Shown here piece by piece: positions 5,183-5,378 of a stretch of 5,378 nt of DNA. Each line of letters opens with the position of its first letter. Position 1 is the stretch's first letter. The position numbers and the translations under genes were made by a program. The stretch comes from an uncultured Oscillospiraceae bacterium (GTDB lineage Bacteria; Bacillota; Clostridia; Oscillospirales; Oscillospiraceae): positions 1-5,378 of the forward strand of contig CAJUQN010000137.1 of assembly GCA_910588625.1 (NCBI GenBank). Direction: 5' to 3'. The notes under the pieces were generated by a model. The model worked only from the letters and a program-made list of their open reading frames with translations. It searched no databases and had not been told where the DNA came from.

Positions 5183-5378
5183 TTCTGAACGCTTGCCTCC
5201 AAATAGCACAGTGGCGCAAGGCATCCGCCAAGCAGTGCTGTTTGTCTGATTTGAAAATTATGCTCCGAAATGAACCGTTCAAACCCTTCCACAGTCCATT
5301 TGAAATAGACTTTGAAGCTGGCAAAAATCTCCTGGAGGACGAGATCCGGCTTTTTTGCGTGAAGATGGATGAGACCCA
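5179..5378 (-). CDS. C-terminus of an unrecognised protein (partial)
   Basis: The last 65 residues of a gene whose start lies beyond the right edge. They include HLHAKKPDLVLQEIFASF, KWTVEGFERFISEHNFQI and GGCLAPLCYLEA, ending at TGA 5181-5179. The stop overlaps the ATG of the ZIP gene, so both belong to one operon. The pattern of a helix (EGFERFISEHNF), then a strand, then a GG...PLCYLEA strand resembles the end of class I SAM-dependent methyltransferases. This is only a shape-level guess. A second frame over the same bases is also open, but its translation is serine-rich and less protein-like. Given the frameshifts next door, this gene may also be damaged. Confidence 0.45.
   Translation of the reverse strand, partial: GLIHLHAKKPDLVLQEIFASFKVYFKWTVEGFERFISEHNFQIRQTALLGGCLAPLCYLEASVQK

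Overview
The window looks like the chromosome of a low-oxygen gut-type Firmicute, most likely an Oscillospiraceae/Clostridia relative. The reasons are a GC-rich coding sequence with AT-rich intergenic gaps, strong AGGAG-type ribosome binding sites, an S-layer-homology (SLH) exported protein with YcdB-like modules, and a Clostridia-style TetR C-terminus. This placement is inference from gene style; no marker gene is present.

Left part (1-2520, + strand): an AT-rich leader with two hairpins precedes a 728-residue secreted protein. It has a signal peptide, two YcdB/YcdC (PepSY-like) modules and three C-terminal SLH repeats, and it ends at a strong intrinsic terminator. Middle (2520-3356, + strand): a well-formed promoter with a palindrome on its -10, then a leader of about 140 nt. 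This drives a two-part protein with a YgjV-like three-helix membrane domain fused to a GNAT-like acetyltransferase domain. A perfect 17-nt palindrome covers this gene's Shine-Dalgarno sequence and the first two bases of its start codon.

The 155-bp gap between this gene and the convergent tetR gene (3357-3511) is packed with inverted repeats, including a 57-nt nested hairpin that abuts a perfect 10-bp-arm hairpin. The tetR gene (- strand) has its own near-consensus promoter and a GTTATA/TATAAC palindrome just downstream of the -10, which suggests autorepression. It ends in a terminator hairpin whose loop is the stop codon.

Right part (4212-5378, - strand): a degraded-looking cluster. A partial, unrecognised gene overlaps by ATGA a ZIP-family metal transporter gene. 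The transporter is broken by two apparent single-base losses, each in a short homopolymer, and it reads past the usual family C-terminus. A short coding-like fragment in a different frame follows. The lesions are either real decay or sequencing/assembly errors. I see no CRISPR array, phage module, tRNA, rRNA or complete mobile element. The best leads for something undescribed are the inverted-repeat cluster at 3400-3520, the start-codon palindrome at 2724-2740 and the membrane-GNAT fusion.
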